A stretch of 64,000 nt of DNA from Rhodoferax potami (lineage in GTDB: Bacteria > Pseudomonadota > Gammaproteobacteria > Burkholderiales > Burkholderiaceae_C). The DNA lies in the NCBI RefSeq assembly GCF_032193765.1, contig NZ_JAVBIJ010000001.1, positions 1,798,001-1,862,000 on the forward strand. The letters run 5' to 3'. The notes beneath the pieces were generated by a model that saw only the letters and a program-made list of their open reading frames with translations, was not told the DNA's origin and did no database searches. Position numbers and translations under genes: made by a program. Shown here piece after piece: positions 20,646 to 29,624 of the stretch (the stretch's first letter is position 1; the number at the start of each line of letters is the position of its first letter).

Positions 20646-21736
20646 GCGCTGCCGGCAATCGGCTTGAGTGTGGGCACCACATCGCCGCATTGGGCGCGGT
20701 GGCGCAGGGCGTGGTCCATCACCACCAAAGCCAACATGGCCTCGGCAATCGGCGTGGCGCGAATGCCGACGCAGGGGTCATGGCGGCCTTTGGTCACGAC
20801 CTCGGTAGGGTTGCCTTGGGAGTCAATCGAGGCGCGGGGCGTGATGATGGAGCTGGTGGGCTTGATGGCAATGCTCACCTCCAAGTCCTGCCCGGTGGTA
20901 ATGCCGCCCAACACACCACCTGCGTTGTTGGTGGCAAAGCCTTCAGGCGTTAATGAATCGCCATGGGTGGTTCCGCGCTGGGCCACGCTGGCAAAGCCGG
21001 CGCCAATCTCGACACCCTTGACGGCATTGATCCCCATCATGGCGTAGCCGATGTCGGCGTCCATCTTGTCAAACAAAGGTTCACCCAAACCCACCGGCAC
21101 ATTGCTCGCGGTGACGCGGATGCGGGCACCGCAGGAGTCGCCGGCTTTGCGTAGGGCATCCATGTAGTCCTCTAGGGCCTGCACATCGGCTACTGGCGCG
21201 AAGAAAGGGTTGTTGGGCACGTGGTCCCAAGACTCGAAGGCAATGGGCAATTCGCCCACTTGCGTCATGCAGCCGCGGAACTCGGTGCCGAATTTCTCTT
21301 TAAGCCATTTCTTGGCCACTGCACCAGCGGCCACCATGGGCGCTGTCAGGCGAGCGCTAGAGCGACCACCGCCACGCGGGTCGCGGATGCCGTACTTTTG
21401 AAAGTAAGCGTAGTCTGCATGGCCAGGGCGAAAGGTGTCGAGGATGTTGCCGTAGTCCTTGCTGCGTTGGTCGGTATTCTGGATGAGCAGCGCAATGGGG
21501 GTACCGGTCGTTTTGCCTTGATAAACACCGCTCAGGATCTGCACCGCGTCCGGTTCATTGCGCTGGGTCACATGGCGGCTGGTGCCGGGGCGGCGGCGGT
21601 CCAAATCGATCTGGATGTCAGCTTCTGAGAGCTCCATGCCCGGGGGGCAGCCGTCAATGATGCAGCCGATGGCCGGGCCGTGGGATTCACCAAAGTTGGT
21701 GACCGTGAATGTGTGTCCGAAGGTATTGCCGCTCAT
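20642..21736 (-). CDS. aroC: Chorismate synthase
   Basis: 364 residues; converts 5-enolpyruvylshikimate-3-phosphate to chorismate with reduced FMN, the last shikimate-pathway step. Diagnostic stretches: [19 protein letters not shown] (residues 13-31), [43 protein letters not shown], and the C-terminal [19 protein letters not shown]. Length is the bacterial norm. It converges on the GGDEF-EAL gene with a 4-bp overlap of stop codons. Confidence 0.98.
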   Translation of the reverse strand: MSGNTFGHTFTVTNFGESHGPAIGCIIDGCPPGMELSEADIQIDLDRRRPGTSRHVTQRNEPDAVQILSGVYQGKTTGTPIALLIQNTDQRSKDYGNILDTFRPGHADYAYFQKYGIRDPRGGGRSSARLTAPMVAAGAVAKKWLKEKFGTEFRGCMTQVGELPIAFESWDHVPNNPFFAPVADVQALEDYMDALRKAGDSCGARIRVTASNVPVGLGEPLFDKMDADIGYAMMGINAVKGVEIGAGFASVAQRGTTHGDSLTPEGFATNNAGGVLGGITTGQDLEVSIAIKPTSSIITPRASIDSQGNPTEVVTKGRHDPCVGIRATPIAEAMLALVVMDHALRHRAQCGDVVPTLKPIAGSA

Positions 21737-21856
21737 AGTGCTCCGATTATCCCTGACGCGACTGCCGGACCCGGTAACCGGGCTGGAACAGTTTATGCAT
21801 CGTGCTGCAGTGCACCATTTCAGTGTTTCACCGCTTTTTTGAACCAGGAGTGAGCC

Positions 21857-22294
21857 ATGCTAGACCGCACTGCAACCAAGTTCTCCCATGTCAAACCTGA
21901 AGACACGCAATTTGTGTCCGGGGGCCTGCGTGATTTTTTCCTGTACCGGGATCTGGGCATCGCCAAAGCCACGCACGGAAAAGTGATTGCGCACCTGGTC
22001 AAAGCCAATATGGCACCAGAAAAAGGCACCGGCTGGCACCGGCATGAGGCGGACTTTCAAATCGTCATCATGACCAAAGGCTGGGCGCGCTTCATGTACG
22101 AAGACAAGGAAACGTTGGTTCAGGCGGGCGATGTGATTCACCAGCGCCCCGGCATCCGCCACTACCTGTTCGACTATTCCCCCGACATGGAGTACCTGGA
22201 AATCGTGTCCCCGGCGGACTTCAAATCGATTGATGTGGAGCCGGTCTGCGAGATCCCTGCGCCAACCCCATGGCCGGAGCAAAAGGCAGCCTGA
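21857..22294 (+). CDS. Cupin-domain protein
   Basis: A 145-residue single-domain cupin. The metal-binding motif 1 appears as [12 protein letters not shown] and motif 2 as PGIRHYLFD, giving His/His/Glu and His ligands for a divalent metal. The CAGGAG ribosome site six bases ahead of the ATG supports the start. Function unknown; small cupins of this type include sugar isomerases, dioxygenases and simple binders. Convergent with the GST gene, 19 bp between stops. Confidence 0.85.
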   Translation: MLDRTATKFSHVKPEDTQFVSGGLRDFFLYRDLGIAKATHGKVIAHLVKANMAPEKGTGWHRHEADFQIVIMTKGWARFMYEDKETLVQAGDVIHQRPGIRHYLFDYSPDMEYLEIVSPADFKSIDVEPVCEIPAPTPWPEQKAA

Positions 22295-22313
22295 AGACGC
22301 AGGGCGCCAAGAC

Positions 22314-22970
22314 TTAAAACTCGGCGTCCAACTCGTCAATCTCGTCCGGCTCCGCCCGGGCGGCTTCCACCCACTCTTGCATGGCCGGCAAGGCCATCAT
22401 GAGCTTGCAGTACGCAGCGGCCTGTTTGTCCAGCTTGACGTCATAGGTCATGAAGCGGGTGACCACCGGTGCATACATGGCGTCGGCAATGCAGGGCTGC
22501 TTGCCGAAGAGGTAGGGCCCGCCGTAGTTTTCCAGACAGTCTTTCCAAATGGCCAGCACCCGGTCGATATCGGCCTGCGCTCGGGACCAGACCTTGAAGT
22601 CGGGGAAATGCGCCTTGATGTTCATGGGCAATGCACCACGCATGGAGGCAAAGCCGGAATGCATTTCGCCGCTGACAGCGCGGCAATGGGCACGCGCTTT
22701 AATGTCGGCAGGCAACAGGCCAGCTTTCGGTTTGATTTCGTTCAGGTATTCGCCGATGGCCAGGGTGTCCCACACCGTCACACCGTCGTGCTGCAAAAAC
22801 GGCACCAGCATGCTGCTGGACAGCAGCAGCATTTCGGCGCGCATGGCCGGGTCGTCCGGGGAGATCACTTTTTCCGAGAAATCCAGCCCCGCCAGCTTGG
22901 CCATCAGCCACCCTCGCAGAGCCCAAGCACCGTAGTTTTTGCTGCTGATGGTAAGAATCGCTTTGGCCAT
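22314..22970 (-). CDS. Glutathione S-transferase family protein
   Basis: 218 residues, from the ATG at 22970, where the thioredoxin-like domain starts (MAKAILTISSKNYGAWALRG). An in-frame ATG 54 bases upstream would add a tail unlike the family. The N-terminal fold ends with TLAIGEYLNE, the conserved cis-Pro/Glu/Ser-like glutathione region, and a helical C-terminal domain follows (DIDRVLAIWKDCLENYGG, CIADAMYAPVVTRF). Substrate unknown. Confidence 0.88.
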   Translation of the reverse strand: MAKAILTISSKNYGAWALRGWLMAKLAGLDFSEKVISPDDPAMRAEMLLLSSSMLVPFLQHDGVTVWDTLAIGEYLNEIKPKAGLLPADIKARAHCRAVSGEMHSGFASMRGALPMNIKAHFPDFKVWSRAQADIDRVLAIWKDCLENYGGPYLFGKQPCIADAMYAPVVTRFMTYDVKLDKQAAAYCKLMMALPAMQEWVEAARAEPDEIDELDAEF

Positions 22971-23114
22971 GGTGCTGCTTTCGGGGTTGTCGGTGTGCCC
23001 CATACCGTGCAAGGGTTGTGCCAAGCGCTGTGGCCCTAGCCTGATCAGCGGTCTTGGCGCGCAAATTGCCTAGAGAACATCACCAGGCTTTTGCCGCACC
23101 AAGACAGGACTCCC

Positions 23115-24332
23115 ATGCTGTACCAGGCCTACCAGAACCAAACCGACCTGAGCTCCCCCTTGCGCCTCATGGCCCAGGGCATGAGTGCCATGCTCTGGAT
23201 GAACCAGACCGAGGGCAGCTGGCTGCGCAAAATGTCCGCCGGCATGGAGGTGATCTCCCGCATGCGCCTGACCCATTCGCGGCCCGACTACGGCATTGAC
23301 TCTGTGACGGTGGACGACGAGGTCCACCCGATTGAAGAAGAAACAGTCTTGAGCCTGCCCTTCGGCAGCCTGCTGCACTTCCGCAAAACCACCGCTCTGG
23401 CGGAACCCCAGCCCAAAGTGCTGCTGGTAGCTCCGCTGTCGGGTCACTTTGCCACCCTGCTGCGCGAAACTGCCCGCACTCTGCTGCAGCACCATGATGT
23501 CTACATCACCGACTGGCACAACGCCCGAGACGTGTCGCTGCGCCACGGCCCGTTCGGGCTAGACGATTACATCGACCACATGATCCGCTTCACCCAGACG
23601 ATTGGCCCCGGCGCTCACCTGGTGGCCGTGTGCCAACCCTGCGTGGCAGCGCTGGCTGCCACCGCCCTGATGGCCGAAGACGACGACCCCGCCCAGCCCC
23701 GCAGCCTCACGCTGATGGCCGGCCCGGTGGACTGCCGGGTCAACCCCACCGAGGTGAACAAGTTGGCGGTGAGCAAGCCAATCGACTGGTTTGAGAAAAA
23801 CCTGATCAGCCACGTGCCCCTGCCCCACAAGGGCTATATGCGCCGCGTGTACCCGGGCTTTGTGCAGCTTAGCGCGTTCATGAGCATGAACCCCGAGCGG
23901 CACAAACAGTCGTTCAAAGACCTGTACCAGCACCTGGTGAATGGCGATGTGGAAAAGGCCAATGTGATCCGCGTGTTTTATGACGAGTACCTGGCGGTGA
24001 ATGACCTGCCCGCAGAGTTCTATCTCGAGACGGTGGAGAAGGTCTTCCAGACCTACGACTTACCGCTGGGCAAGCTCAGCTACCGCGGCAGACTGGTCAA
24101 CCCAGCTGCCATCCGCCGCACCGCGTTGATGACTGTGGAGGGAGAGCGCGATGACATCTGCGCCGTGGGGCAGACCGTAGCTGCGCAAGACCTGTGCAGC
24201 AGCATCCGCCCCTATAAAAAAACACACCATGTGCAGACCGGTGTGGGGCACTATGGTGTGTTCAGTGGTCGCAAGTGGAACCAGCAAATCTACCCGCGGG
24301 TGCGGGAGATGATTCACTCCAGCGAAGGCTAG
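23115..24332 (+). CDS. phaZ: Intracellular polyhydroxyalkanoate depolymerase
   Basis: 405 residues. It hydrolyses stored PHB granules in the cytoplasm. The catalytic cysteine type of nucleophile elbow is VCQPCVAAL (Cys173/Cys176), replacing the GxSxG of esterases as in other PhaZ1-type enzymes. Other family blocks are MLYQAYQNQTDL at the start, YITDWHNARDVS, PIDWFEKNLI and HHVQTGVGHYGVFSGRKW at the end, with the candidate catalytic His. I use the ATG at 23115 with AGGA upstream. It shows that the organism stores PHB. It overlaps the CBS gene by 4 bp at the 3' end. Confidence 0.95.
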   Translation: MLYQAYQNQTDLSSPLRLMAQGMSAMLWMNQTEGSWLRKMSAGMEVISRMRLTHSRPDYGIDSVTVDDEVHPIEEETVLSLPFGSLLHFRKTTALAEPQPKVLLVAPLSGHFATLLRETARTLLQHHDVYITDWHNARDVSLRHGPFGLDDYIDHMIRFTQTIGPGAHLVAVCQPCVAALAATALMAEDDDPAQPRSLTLMAGPVDCRVNPTEVNKLAVSKPIDWFEKNLISHVPLPHKGYMRRVYPGFVQLSAFMSMNPERHKQSFKDLYQHLVNGDVEKANVIRVFYDEYLAVNDLPAEFYLETVEKVFQTYDLPLGKLSYRGRLVNPAAIRRTALMTVEGERDDICAVGQTVAAQDLCSSIRPYKKTHHVQTGVGHYGVFSGRKWNQQIYPRVREMIHSSEG

Positions 24333-24796
24333 GTGTTCTCTGCCTCGGGCTTTTCGGCCTCGCCTTCGGGCCAGTCGCGGATGTAGGCCTTGAGCATTTT
24401 GTTCTCGAAGTTCTGGCTGTCCACCACGGCGCGGGCCACGTCGTAGAAGCTGATCACGCCTTGCAACATGCGGTTGTCGATCACCGGCATGTAACGGGCG
24501 TGGCGCTCCAGCATCATGCGGCGCACTTCATCCATTTCGGTTTCCAGGGTGCAGGTCAGCGGGCCGGGATCCATCGCGCGGTACACGCTGGTGGTGCCGA
24601 AGGTGCCACCGTTTTTGACCACCGCCTGAATCACTTCACGGAAGGTCAGCATGCCCACTACCAGGCCGTGCGAGATGACCACCAGTGAGCCGATGTCTTT
24701 CTCCGCCATCAGCTGGGCCGCATCGGCCAGAGAGTCCTCCGGCGTGGTCGTGTAAAGCGTTCCGCCTTTTACGCGCAGGATATCGCTGACTTTCAT
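24329..24796 (-). CDS. CBS-domain protein
   Basis: 155 residues made almost entirely of a tandem CBS pair (about residues 1-65 and 75-135: DILRVKGGTLYTTTPEDSLADA; MLERHARYMPVIDNRMLQGVISFYDVARAV). Such pairs bind adenine nucleotides and act as energy sensors. The start at 24796 has GAGGAAG on the coding strand seven bases before the ATG; a further upstream start at 24850 would add non-conserved residues and run through the metY promoter. Partner protein unknown. Confidence 0.88.
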   Translation of the reverse strand: MKVSDILRVKGGTLYTTTPEDSLADAAQLMAEKDIGSLVVISHGLVVGMLTFREVIQAVVKNGGTFGTTSVYRAMDPGPLTCTLETEMDEVRRMMLERHARYMPVIDNRMLQGVISFYDVARAVVDSQNFENKMLKAYIRDWPEGEAEKPEAENT

Positions 24797-24856
24797 GGGG
24801 ACTTCCTCGTGACACTGGGGTTGAATTTGTATAGCAAATATAGCCCACAATGCGCG

Positions 24857-24889
24857 GGTTTCATTGCGGTTTCATCAAGGTTTCATCAC
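24857..24889 (+). repeat. Three tandem 11-bp direct repeats before metY
   Basis: GGTTTCATTGC, GGTTTCATCAA and GGTTTCATCAC follow one another without gaps, sharing GGTTTCAT at exact 11-bp spacing. The last ends a few bases before the GGAGA ribosome site of metY. An 11-bp period puts each unit on the same DNA face, as in OmpR/PhoB-type boxes; a role in the mRNA leader is also possible. Confidence 0.7.
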
Positions 24890-24900
24890 TGGAGACATCT

Positions 24901-26214
24901 ATGGCTGGTTACGCTGACCCGGGCTTTGACACCCTTGCACTCCATGCAGGTGCCGCCCCCGACCCCACCACCGGCGCACGGGCGGTACCCATCCACCTGA
25001 GCACCTCGTTTGTGTTCGAGTCCAGCGAACATGCGCAGTCCCTCTTCAACCTGGAGCGCGCAGGCCATGTCTACAGCCGCATCAGCAACCCCACCAACGC
25101 GGTGCTGGAGCAGCGGGTCGCCGCGCTGGAGGGCGGCATAGGCGCCATCACCACCGCCAGCGGCCAAGCCGCTCTGCACTTGGCCATTGCCACCCTCATG
25201 GGCGCGGGCGGGCACATTGTGTCGTCCAGCGCCTTGTATGGTGGCTCACACAACCTGCTGCACTACACCTTGTCCCGCTTCGGCATTGAAACCACCTTTG
25301 TGAAGCCCGGCGATGTGGATGCCTGGCGCGCTGCGGTGCGGCCCAACACCCGCCTGTTTTTCGGGGAAACCGTGGGCAACCCCGGCTTGGATGTGCTGGA
25401 CACCCCCACTATTTCGCAAATCGCGCATGAAGCCGGGGTGCCGCTGCTGGTGGACTCCACCCTTACCTCACCTTGGTTGGTGCAGCCCTTTACCCAAGGG
25501 GCCGATCTGGTTTACCACTCGGCCACCAAGTTCTTGAGCGGACATGGCACGGTGATTGGCGGTGTGGTGGTGGACGGTGGCAGCTTTGACTGGGCGCGCG
25601 CGTTTGAAGCCAGCGGCAAATTTGCCGAGCTAGCCGCGCCCTACGAGGGCTTTCACAACATGAATTTCAGCGAGGAAAGCACCGTGGGCGCCTTCTTGCT
25701 GCGCGCCCGGCGCGAAGGCCTGCGCGACTTCGGTGCTTGCATGAGCCCGCACAGCGCCTGGCTGATTCTGCAAGGCATAGAGACCCTGAGCCTGCGCATG
25801 GCCCGCCACATCAGCAACACCGAAAAGGTGGTGCAGTTCCTGGCCAGCCAGCCCTTTGTGAGCCGCGTAGGCCACCCGCTGCTGGAGAGCCACCCCAGCC
25901 ACCAATTGGCGCAAAAGCTGCTACCCAAAGGTGCAGGCTCGGTGTTCAGCTTCGACCTCAAGGGCAACCGCGAGCAAGGCAAAAAATTCATTGAAACCCT
26001 CAAGGTCTTCAGCCACCTGGCCAATGTGGGCGACTGCCGCAGCCTGGTCATCCACCCGGCCAGCACCACCCATTTCCGCATGGGGGATGAGGCGCTGGCC
26101 GCGGGCGGTATCACGCAGGGCACCATCCGCCTGTCCATCGGGCTGGAAGACCCGGACGACCTGATTGACGACCTCAAGCGCGCGCTCAAAGCCGCAGAAA
26201 AGGCAGGTGCGTGA
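24901..26214 (+). CDS. metY: O-acetylhomoserine aminocarboxypropyltransferase (sulfhydrylase)
   Basis: 437 residues, a PLP enzyme of the Cys/Met metabolism family that makes homocysteine from O-acetylhomoserine and sulfide. PLP-lysine is Lys210 in HSATKFLSGHG. The first residues GFDTLALHAGAAPDPTTGAR, YSRISNPTNAVLEQR and the C-terminal GTIRLSIGLEDPDDLIDDL fit MetY. Length is 437, longer than MetB/MetZ (about 390), which favours MetY. The ATG at 24901 has GGAGA nearby. Its TGA overlaps the ATG of the next gene (TGATG), so the hydrolase is cotranslated. Three 11-bp repeats lie just upstream. Confidence 0.93.
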   Translation: MAGYADPGFDTLALHAGAAPDPTTGARAVPIHLSTSFVFESSEHAQSLFNLERAGHVYSRISNPTNAVLEQRVAALEGGIGAITTASGQAALHLAIATLMGAGGHIVSSSALYGGSHNLLHYTLSRFGIETTFVKPGDVDAWRAAVRPNTRLFFGETVGNPGLDVLDTPTISQIAHEAGVPLLVDSTLTSPWLVQPFTQGADLVYHSATKFLSGHGTVIGGVVVDGGSFDWARAFEASGKFAELAAPYEGFHNMNFSEESTVGAFLLRARREGLRDFGACMSPHSAWLILQGIETLSLRMARHISNTEKVVQFLASQPFVSRVGHPLLESHPSHQLAQKLLPKGAGSVFSFDLKGNREQGKKFIETLKVFSHLANVGDCRSLVIHPASTTHFRMGDEALAAGGITQGTIRLSIGLEDPDDLIDDLKRALKAAEKAGA

Positions 26215-27035
26215 TGGAAATCCAAGTCAACGGCGCCAACGCCTACTGCTACACCGGCGGCAAACCTTTCGATGCGACCAAGCCTACGGTGGTCTTCATC
26301 CACGGTGTGCTCAACGACCACAGCGTCTGGATTTTGCAAAGCCGCTACCTTGCTCACCACGGCTACAACGTGCTGGCCGTGGACCTGCCCGGCCACTGCC
26401 GCAGCGGCGGTGAGGCGCCGGAGACCGTGGAACAAGCCGCCACTTTCATCGTGGCCCTGCTGGATGCGGCGGGCATAGAGAAAGCCGCTTTGGTAGGCCA
26501 CAGCTGGGGCTCGCTGATTGCGCTGGAGGCCGCCAGCCGACTCGGCGCACGCGCCACCCACCTGGTGATGGTGGGCACCGCCTACCCCATGAAAGTGTCC
26601 CCCGCCCTGCTGGAGACTTCGCTGCAAGAGCCCATAAAGGCGCTCACCATGATCAACGTGTTTTCGCGCAGCACGCTGGCGGCGCCTCCCTCAGCGCTAG
26701 GCCCGGGCACCTGGGTCTATGGCGCCAGCATGGCACTCGGCCGCCGGGTGCTGGCCAGCAACACGGCTGTCAATGTGTTCCACCGCGGCTTCAAGGCTTG
26801 CGACAGCTACGCTGGTGGCGAATCGGCCATGGCAAAAGTGCAATGCCCGGTGCTGTTTGTGCTGGGTGATCAGGACCAGATGACATCGCCCAAAGCCGCG
26901 CAGACGCTGGTTCAGGCAGCCAAGGCCGCAGGCGTGCGCACAGAGACCGTGCGGATTGAGGTAGGCCACCACCAGATGACCGAGGCGCCAGAGGAAACCC
27001 TGTCGGCCCTGGGACAGTTTTTGGGCAAACCCTGA
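26214..27035 (+). CDS. Alpha/beta hydrolase, coupled to metY
   Basis: 273 residues. Nucleophile elbow VGHSWGSL (about residue 97), oxyanion HGV motif FIHGVLNDHSVW, candidate acid in VLGDQDQMTSP and histidine in VGHHQMTEAPE: a complete triad. It is close to the MhpC/haloperoxidase-like group. Its start overlaps the stop of metY by one base, suggesting coexpression. An activity in homoserine ester or thioester metabolism is only an inference from the coupling. Confidence 0.85.
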   Translation: MEIQVNGANAYCYTGGKPFDATKPTVVFIHGVLNDHSVWILQSRYLAHHGYNVLAVDLPGHCRSGGEAPETVEQAATFIVALLDAAGIEKAALVGHSWGSLIALEAASRLGARATHLVMVGTAYPMKVSPALLETSLQEPIKALTMINVFSRSTLAAPPSALGPGTWVYGASMALGRRVLASNTAVNVFHRGFKACDSYAGGESAMAKVQCPVLFVLGDQDQMTSPKAAQTLVQAAKAAGVRTETVRIEVGHHQMTEAPEETLSALGQFLGKP

Positions 27036-27042
27036 TACACAA

Positions 27043-27104
27043 GCAAGGCGCTACACATTTCGTAGCGCCTTGCGCATATCCCACCTGCGCTAGTGGCCTA
27101 TTTC
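27043..27104 (+). repeat. Interspersed hairpin repeat, copy E (convergent intergenic)
   Basis: GCAAGGCGCTAC (27043-27054) pairs with GTAGCGCCTTGC (27062-27073), a perfect 12-bp stem with a seven-base loop. The rest reads GCGCATATCCCACCTGCGCT, AGTGGCCTATTTC. It fills the gap between the converging hydrolase and LysR genes and may block transcription from both sides. Confidence 0.8.
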
Positions 27105-27113
27105 TTACAAATC

Positions 27114-28031
27114 TCAGACCTTGAGGCTGTAAGCAAAGCGAGCGCACTCTACCTGCAACCAGCCCAAGAATTGCGCAACCGACTCACTGGCCTCCACCGC
27201 CGAGGGCTGCAGCGCATAGTAGTGAGATGCATGCGGGCAGACATGGGCAAACGCCTGCACCAGCTCGCCACGTTGCAGCAAATTGTCGGCAATCGAGCGG
27301 CGGGTCAAAGCCACGCCCAAGCCTTGCCTAGCGGCCTCCAGCAAATGCGTCGAATCGGTGAATTCCATGCGGGTGGGTGGCCGCTGAAACTGCGGCTCAG
27401 CGTCAGGCATGGAAGACACCCAAGCCGCCCAGTTTTCGATGGAGTGCAACAGTGGCAGCTGCATGAGTTGCGCCAGCGTATGAGACTTGCGTTTGCCCAG
27501 CAGCGCTGGGGAAGCCACCAGCAACAAAGAATCTGGCATCAGGGGTTGGATGAGCGCATCAGCCCAATTGCCATGTCCGAAGCGGATGGCGCAATCCACC
27601 GTGCCAGCATTCAAGTCCACATACTCCATGGAGCCGTGTATCACCACACGAATGTCGGGGTAGAGCCGGCAAAAGTCTTGCAGTCGGGGGAGCAACCAAC
27701 CATGTGCAAACGATGGCAGCACCGATACACGCAACAACTTTTCGCCCTTGCGTTGCCGGCTGCGGCGGCGGGTGTTTTCAGTGGCGTCTGAAATATCGTC
27801 CAGCGCCTGGCGCACCTGATAGCCATAGATGCGCCCCTGCTCGGTGAGCACCAGGCGGCGCCCGGTGCGCTCCACCAACGCAACCTCCAAAAAACTCTCT
27901 AGTGCCCTGATCTGGTGAGACACAGCACCAGGCGTCAGGCTCAACTCTTCTGCCACCGCACTCACGGAGCCCAGTCGCACCAACGCAGCAAACGCGCGCA
28001 AGCTGGGCAATGGAGGTGTGCGACTTGTCAT
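27114..28031 (-). CDS. LysR-family regulator, GcvA-like
   Basis: 305 residues. The N-terminal winged helix-turn-helix spans about residues 5-65 (LRAFAALVRLGSVSAVAEEL, SLTPGAVSHQIRALESFLEV). The effector-binding domain follows, with the GcvA-subfamily landmarks TVDCAIRFGHGNWADAL and ARQGLGVALTRRSIADNLL. It diverges from a small NTF2-like gene; an inverted repeat TTTCGC-N7-GCGAAA lies 10-28 bp before its own ATG. LysR proteins usually control the divergent neighbour and themselves. The inducer is unknown. It is not beside the gcv genes, so GcvA function should not be assumed. Confidence 0.92.
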   Translation of the reverse strand: MTSRTPPLPSLRAFAALVRLGSVSAVAEELSLTPGAVSHQIRALESFLEVALVERTGRRLVLTEQGRIYGYQVRQALDDISDATENTRRRSRQRKGEKLLRVSVLPSFAHGWLLPRLQDFCRLYPDIRVVIHGSMEYVDLNAGTVDCAIRFGHGNWADALIQPLMPDSLLLVASPALLGKRKSHTLAQLMQLPLLHSIENWAAWVSSMPDAEPQFQRPPTRMEFTDSTHLLEAARQGLGVALTRRSIADNLLQRGELVQAFAHVCPHASHYYALQPSAVEASESVAQFLGWLQVECARFAYSLKV

Positions 28032-28040
28032 GTGAATTTA

Positions 28041-28059
28041 TTTCGCTGTAGCTGCGAAA
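28041..28059. promoter_or_regulatory. LysR-type operator candidate
   Basis: TTTCGC and GCGAAA are perfect inverted arms separated by TGTAGCT. The site starts 10 bp upstream of the LysR start codon and about 90 bp before the divergent gene, the usual position of an autoregulatory LysR site. The T-N11-A form is satisfied. Confidence 0.55.
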
Positions 28060-28148
28060 AAGGTTAGCACATGGGTAGGGCCTGTTTTTCTAGACTGCAA
28101 ACACGTCCACAAGACGCTTATTCCCTCAAACAAACCAGAAAGCATTCC

Positions 28149-28517
28149 ATGCCCATCGATGAAATCCGCGCATTCCTGAACGACTATTTTGAAGTGCTGC
28201 AAACCCAAGACATGGCGCTCTTTGAGCGCGTCTTCCACAAAGATTGCGTGCTGTTCTCCCAACAAGACGGCGTACAAGTCACCCGCCCCTTTGCCGCTTA
28301 CCGAGACATGGTGCAAGGGCGCGAGGCACCGGCCAAGGGCAACTATCCGCGCCAGGAAGAATTGTTGTTGGTGGACTTTTTGTCGCCCACCATGGCGGTG
28401 CTGAAAGTGCGCCTGCACCTGTTCAACAACATCATGGAAGACCACCTGAACATCATGAAACACGAGGGCCGCTGGATGATTTATGCCAAGCACTTTTACC
28501 GGGTCGGCAGCGTCTGA
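28149..28517 (+). CDS. NTF2-like protein (lumazine-binding-like/SnoaL fold)
   Basis: 122 residues from the ATG at 28149; an upstream in-frame ATG would read through the LysR promoter region. The pattern, a helix (MPIDEIRAFLNDYFEVLQTQ), DMALFERVFHKDCVLFS, then strands ending HEGRWMIYAKHFYRV, is that of the cone-shaped NTF2 fold and resembles the putative lumazine-binding family. It is divergent from the LysR gene and probably its target. Ligand unknown. Confidence 0.8.
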   Translation: MPIDEIRAFLNDYFEVLQTQDMALFERVFHKDCVLFSQQDGVQVTRPFAAYRDMVQGREAPAKGNYPRQEELLLVDFLSPTMAVLKVRLHLFNNIMEDHLNIMKHEGRWMIYAKHFYRVGSV

Positions 28518-28592
28518 AACCCTGGGGCACACCCTCTTGCCCGGCATGCCCGGGCAGGGGAACATGGAGACCATATTGACACCGGAGCCCCC

Positions 28593-28919
28593 ATGCCAAC
28601 CGACACATCCGTGGACCCTCGCAGTTTCCAGAGCTTTGCCGAGTTCTATCCGTTTTACTTACGCGAGCACAGCAACACCACTTGCCGCCGCCTGCACTTT
28701 GTGGGCTCCACGCTGAGCTTGGCCTGCCTGGCGATGCTGCTCATCACGGGCAAGCCCCAATATTTTGTTTACGCGCTATTGTGCGGCTACGGCTTTGCGT
28801 GGCTGGGCCACTTTGGCTTTGAAAAAAACAAGCCCGCCAGCTTCAAGCGCCCGCTCTACAGCCTGATGGGCGACTGGCGCATGTATGCGGATATCTGGAC
28901 AGGGAAGATCAAGTTCTGA
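28593..28919 (+). CDS. DUF962/Mpo1-like membrane protein
   Basis: 108 residues. The conserved FYPFYLREHSNTTCRRLHF near residue 17 and GHFGFEKNKPASFKRPLYS near residue 73 define DUF962. Two hydrophobic segments lie between (about 38-55 and 57-72). The yeast member Mpo1 is an Fe(II) dioxygenase of 2-hydroxy fatty acid alpha-oxidation, and the two histidines expected to hold iron are present. The bacterial role is not established. Confidence 0.85.
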   Translation: MPTDTSVDPRSFQSFAEFYPFYLREHSNTTCRRLHFVGSTLSLACLAMLLITGKPQYFVYALLCGYGFAWLGHFGFEKNKPASFKRPLYSLMGDWRMYADIWTGKIKF

Positions 28920-28949
28920 ACCGAATTAGGTTCGACTCGCGAGAGTAAT

Positions 28950-28981
28950 TTGCTATATTTTTAGTAGCACTATGCACAATC
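28950..28981 (+). repeat. Interspersed hairpin repeat, copy F (partial)
   Basis: GCTAT (28952-28956), seven bases, GTAGC (28964-28968), with one T-G pair, then ACTATGCACAATCTTG. The 3' half is lost or too diverged to follow. It lies at the left border of a lower-GC patch. Confidence 0.55.
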
Positions 28982-28985
28982 TTGC

Positions 28986-29369
28986 TCAGTAGGACCGATA
29001 CGAAGAGCGAATCTCCGTTGGTTCAATTTGCTCCAAGATTGCATACCCGCTTTCGACATAGGCGCCAGACGAAAGAATGCTCCCGTCATTGAGTGTGGCC
29101 GAGACCTCGTAACCGCTTTCACCGCAAACCATGAAATAGAAAGTGTGATCACTTCCCGGTGCAAGACGTTGTGCAGTAAGTGCGTTGGTAACGCCGCAAC
29201 TGGAATAACGAAGAGCTATTGGCCCAACAGGCAACTTGGTATCGTTTTTGATGGATACAGACACCATTGGTGAGCCCCAACCACGTTTGATCGCCGTGAA
29301 TGCTCCACTTGCGAATGCAATGCATAGCAAAAAACTAGCTGCGGCAACGATTGCGAAGCGTGATTTCAT
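28986..29369 (-). CDS. Hypothetical secreted or anchored small protein
   Basis: 127 residues with an N-terminal signal peptide or anchor (residues 5-27, ALA-type small residues near ASGAFTA). The remainder reads like a beta-rich periplasmic domain with two cysteines (SSCGV, MVCGE) that could pair. No family is recognised. Base composition is lower in GC than the surroundings and the neighbours are also orphans, so recent acquisition is plausible. Confidence 0.6.
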   Translation of the reverse strand: MKSRFAIVAAASFLLCIAFASGAFTAIKRGWGSPMVSVSIKNDTKLPVGPIALRYSSCGVTNALTAQRLAPGSDHTFYFMVCGESGYEVSATLNDGSILSSGAYVESGYAILEQIEPTEIRSSYRSY

Positions 29370-29423
29370 GCGCCTCGACCTAAAAGTAACCGGACACCGC
29401 AGGCGATCCGTTCGAGTAAAAAA

Positions 29424-29624
29424 TCATCTTTCACGGCTGGGCACTTCCATACTTTTGCGGCGCAGCGACCTGTATGTCTTAAACGCTGCCAAGAATAAAA
29501 AGAAGGCCGCCATGCCTGTTCCGATGGCGACGTGAAAGTTCTCAGCTCTGTATGAGGCGACTGCATTCACAACCGCTCCAATGATGAACAAACTCAAGTT
29601 GAACGATACCAACGTGGATTTCAT
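29424..29624 (-). CDS. Hypothetical small two-helix membrane protein
   Basis: 66 residues; two hydrophobic stretches (about 6-24 and 31-48) separated by a short polar loop, ending in a basic tail (KTYRSLRRKS). No family recognised. The coding strand, neighbour and composition match the orphan gene at 28986, and the two may be one transcript. The 185 bp to its right hold nothing that I can name. Confidence 0.5.
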   Translation of the reverse strand: MKSTLVSFNLSLFIIGAVVNAVASYRAENFHVAIGTGMAAFFLFLAAFKTYRSLRRKSMEVPSRER

